From positions 1-5,699 of the forward strand of contig RFJG01000058.1 in the NCBI GenBank assembly GCA_003694965.1: a DNA stretch of 5,699 nucleotides, given 5' to 3'. The DNA comes from Methanobacteriota archaeon. Lineage in GTDB: Archaea; Micrarchaeota; Micrarchaeia; Anstonellales; J096. Below, piece after piece: positions 4,960 through 5,699 of the stretch (position 1 is the first letter of the stretch; every line of letters begins with the position of its first letter). The translations under genes were made by a program, and so were the position numbers. The notes below the pieces were generated by a model. It worked only from the letters and a program-made list of their open reading frames with translations, had not been told where the DNA came from and made no database searches.

Positions 4960-5598
4960 ATGGACTTTAAGAAAGATGTTATTGTAGCAGCTCTTGAGAA
5001 GGCTCTTGCCTCAAAAGGCAAGAGGAAGTTTAAGCAGAGCGTAGAGTTTATAGTGAACTTCAGGGGCATAGACTTCAACAAGCCTGAGAACAGACTTAAT
5101 GTAGAGGTCAAGCTCCCGAAAGGCAGGGGCAAGGAGAACAAACTCGTCGTTGTTGGCGATGAGAGTGCTCTCCACGAGCTGAAGAAGGATTTTCCCGACC
5201 TCTTGACATTTACGCCAAAGGATGTTGAAGAGATGGACAAGAAGAAGGTTAAGCTCCTAGCAAAGGACCATTTATTCTACGCTTTCCCAAAGAACATTGC
5301 AGTTGTTGCTAAGAATTGGGCAAAGATACTTGGGCCAAGGGGGAAGAGCCCGAGGCCACTTGTTGGAAACCCCAAGGAAGCCATAGCAACAGCAAAGAAC
5401 ACTGCCAGGGTAGCAACAAGAGGGAAGAACCTCCCAACAGTCCATACTGTTGTTGGTTCAGAAGATATGGATGCATCAGATATAGCTGAGAATATCCTTG
5501 CAGTAGTGGAAACAATGAAGAAGAAAATAGCCACAACGAACATAAAGAGCGCATTCGTGAAGTTGAGCATGGGCTCCCCTGCGAAGGTTGGTGAGTAA
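4960..5598 (+). CDS. rpl1: Large-subunit ribosomal protein uL1 (L1)
   Basis: A 212-aa protein of normal archaeal length. It builds the mobile L1 stalk that helps release deacylated tRNA from the E site, and in many prokaryotes it also represses its own mRNA. Conserved features are K-R-K-F-K-Q-S-V-E-F at 21-30, the P-E-N-R-L-N segment at 42-47, V-K-L-P-K-G at 50-55, the stalk-domain block K-I-L-G-P-R-G-K at 122-129, and a terminal S-M-G-S-P block at 203-207 that belongs to RNA-binding domain I. Domain II, inserted about 65-155, looks complete. uL10 follows after one base. uL11, often just upstream in archaea, is absent here; the ferritin-VIT gene occupies that place. Regulation is probably through the leader element at 4919-4950. 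Confidence 0.97.
   Translation: MDFKKDVIVAALEKALASKGKRKFKQSVEFIVNFRGIDFNKPENRLNVEVKLPKGRGKENKLVVVGDESALHELKKDFPDLLTFTPKDVEEMDKKKVKLLAKDHLFYAFPKNIAVVAKNWAKILGPRGKSPRPLVGNPKEAIATAKNTARVATRGKNLPTVHTVVGSEDMDASDIAENILAVVETMKKKIATTNIKSAFVKLSMGSPAKVGE
5590..5594 (+). promoter_or_regulatory. Shine-Dalgarno site of uL10
   Basis: GGTGA lies within the last uL1 codons, 5 nt before the ATG at 5600. It supports that start and translation coupled to uL1. Confidence 0.65.
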
Positions 5599-5599
5599 T

Positions 5600-5699
5600 A
5601 TGGAGAATGAGAACAGGAAGACAATTGTGGAGAAGGCAAAGAAGGTGGAAGAACTAAAGAGCAATCTCTCGCAATACAAGGGCTGGATACTCCTAAATC
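5600..5699 (+). CDS. rpl10: Ribosomal protein uL10 (L10/P0), N-terminus only
   Basis: Only 33 codons are present before the right edge. The start, one base after the uL1 stop, is backed by a GGTGA SD. The visible residues form a charged helix (R-K-T-I-V-E-K-A-K-K-V-E-E-L-K) and then the beginning of a strand (W-I-L-L-N at 29-33). This matches the start of archaeal uL10, where a lysine-rich helix leads into the first strand of the rRNA-binding domain. uL10 anchors the P-stalk with the P1 (L12) proteins and recruits elongation factors. The call rests partly on gene order, since uL1-uL10 is a conserved archaeal pair. Confidence 0.85.
   Translation, partial: MENENRKTIVEKAKKVEELKSNLSQYKGWILLN

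Noticed and set aside
1..5699. CRISPR arrays, tRNA or rRNA genes, insertion sequences, attachment sites
   Set aside because: No spaced direct repeats, tRNA-like folds, transposase genes or terminal inverted repeats were seen; nearly all the DNA is coding.

Overview
The window looks archaeal. It carries a eukaryote/archaea-type Cbf5 pseudouridine synthase, ribosomal protein eL14 (L14e), an XPF/Hef-type ERCC4 nuclease, and archaeal uL1 followed by the start of uL10. Promoters are TATA-box type, Shine-Dalgarno (SD) motifs are of the GGTGAT/GAGG type, and some genes appear leaderless. Proteins are short for their families (Cbf5 290 aa, eL14 56 aa), genes overlap, and there is almost no spare DNA. 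I infer a reduced-genome archaeon, possibly of the DPANN group. The phylum cannot be fixed from this sequence.

Minus strand, 3789 down to 1: one tightly packed gene string. The order is eL14 (3789-3619), Cbf5 (3647-2775, overlapping eL14 by 29 nt in another frame), an unrecognised 178-aa protein with a helix-turn-helix-like stretch (2765-2229), a 226-aa PIN-domain protein (2232-1552), an XPF-family nuclease (1552-914), and a MOP/Wzx-type membrane flippase that runs off the left edge (913-1). Apart from the 9 bp after cbf5, junctions overlap or abut, so co-transcription and translational coupling are likely. A TATA-like element at the end of cbf5 may give the lower genes a second promoter.

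Intergenic 3790-3849: a compact divergent promoter. One near-palindromic TATTTAAA element is placed so that it could serve both eL14 (short leader) and the plus-strand gene (leaderless).

Plus strand, 3850 to 5699: a ferritin-like/VIT1 fusion for iron or manganese handling (3850-4827), a 132-bp intergenic region, then uL1 (4960-5598) and the first 33 codons of uL10 (5600 to the edge). The intergenic region holds a hairpin, a TATA box and a short leader. That leader can fold into a helix, asymmetric internal loop, helix structure whose 3' strand resembles the uL1-binding site of 23S rRNA and abuts the SD. This is a strong candidate for a uL1 autoregulatory site.

The window joins ribosome and RNA-modification genes (eL14, Cbf5, uL1, uL10) with repair (XPF), a probable RNase (PIN), metal homeostasis (VIT) and envelope biogenesis (flippase). 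The least explained part is the HTH-like/PIN pair lodged between cbf5 and the XPF gene.
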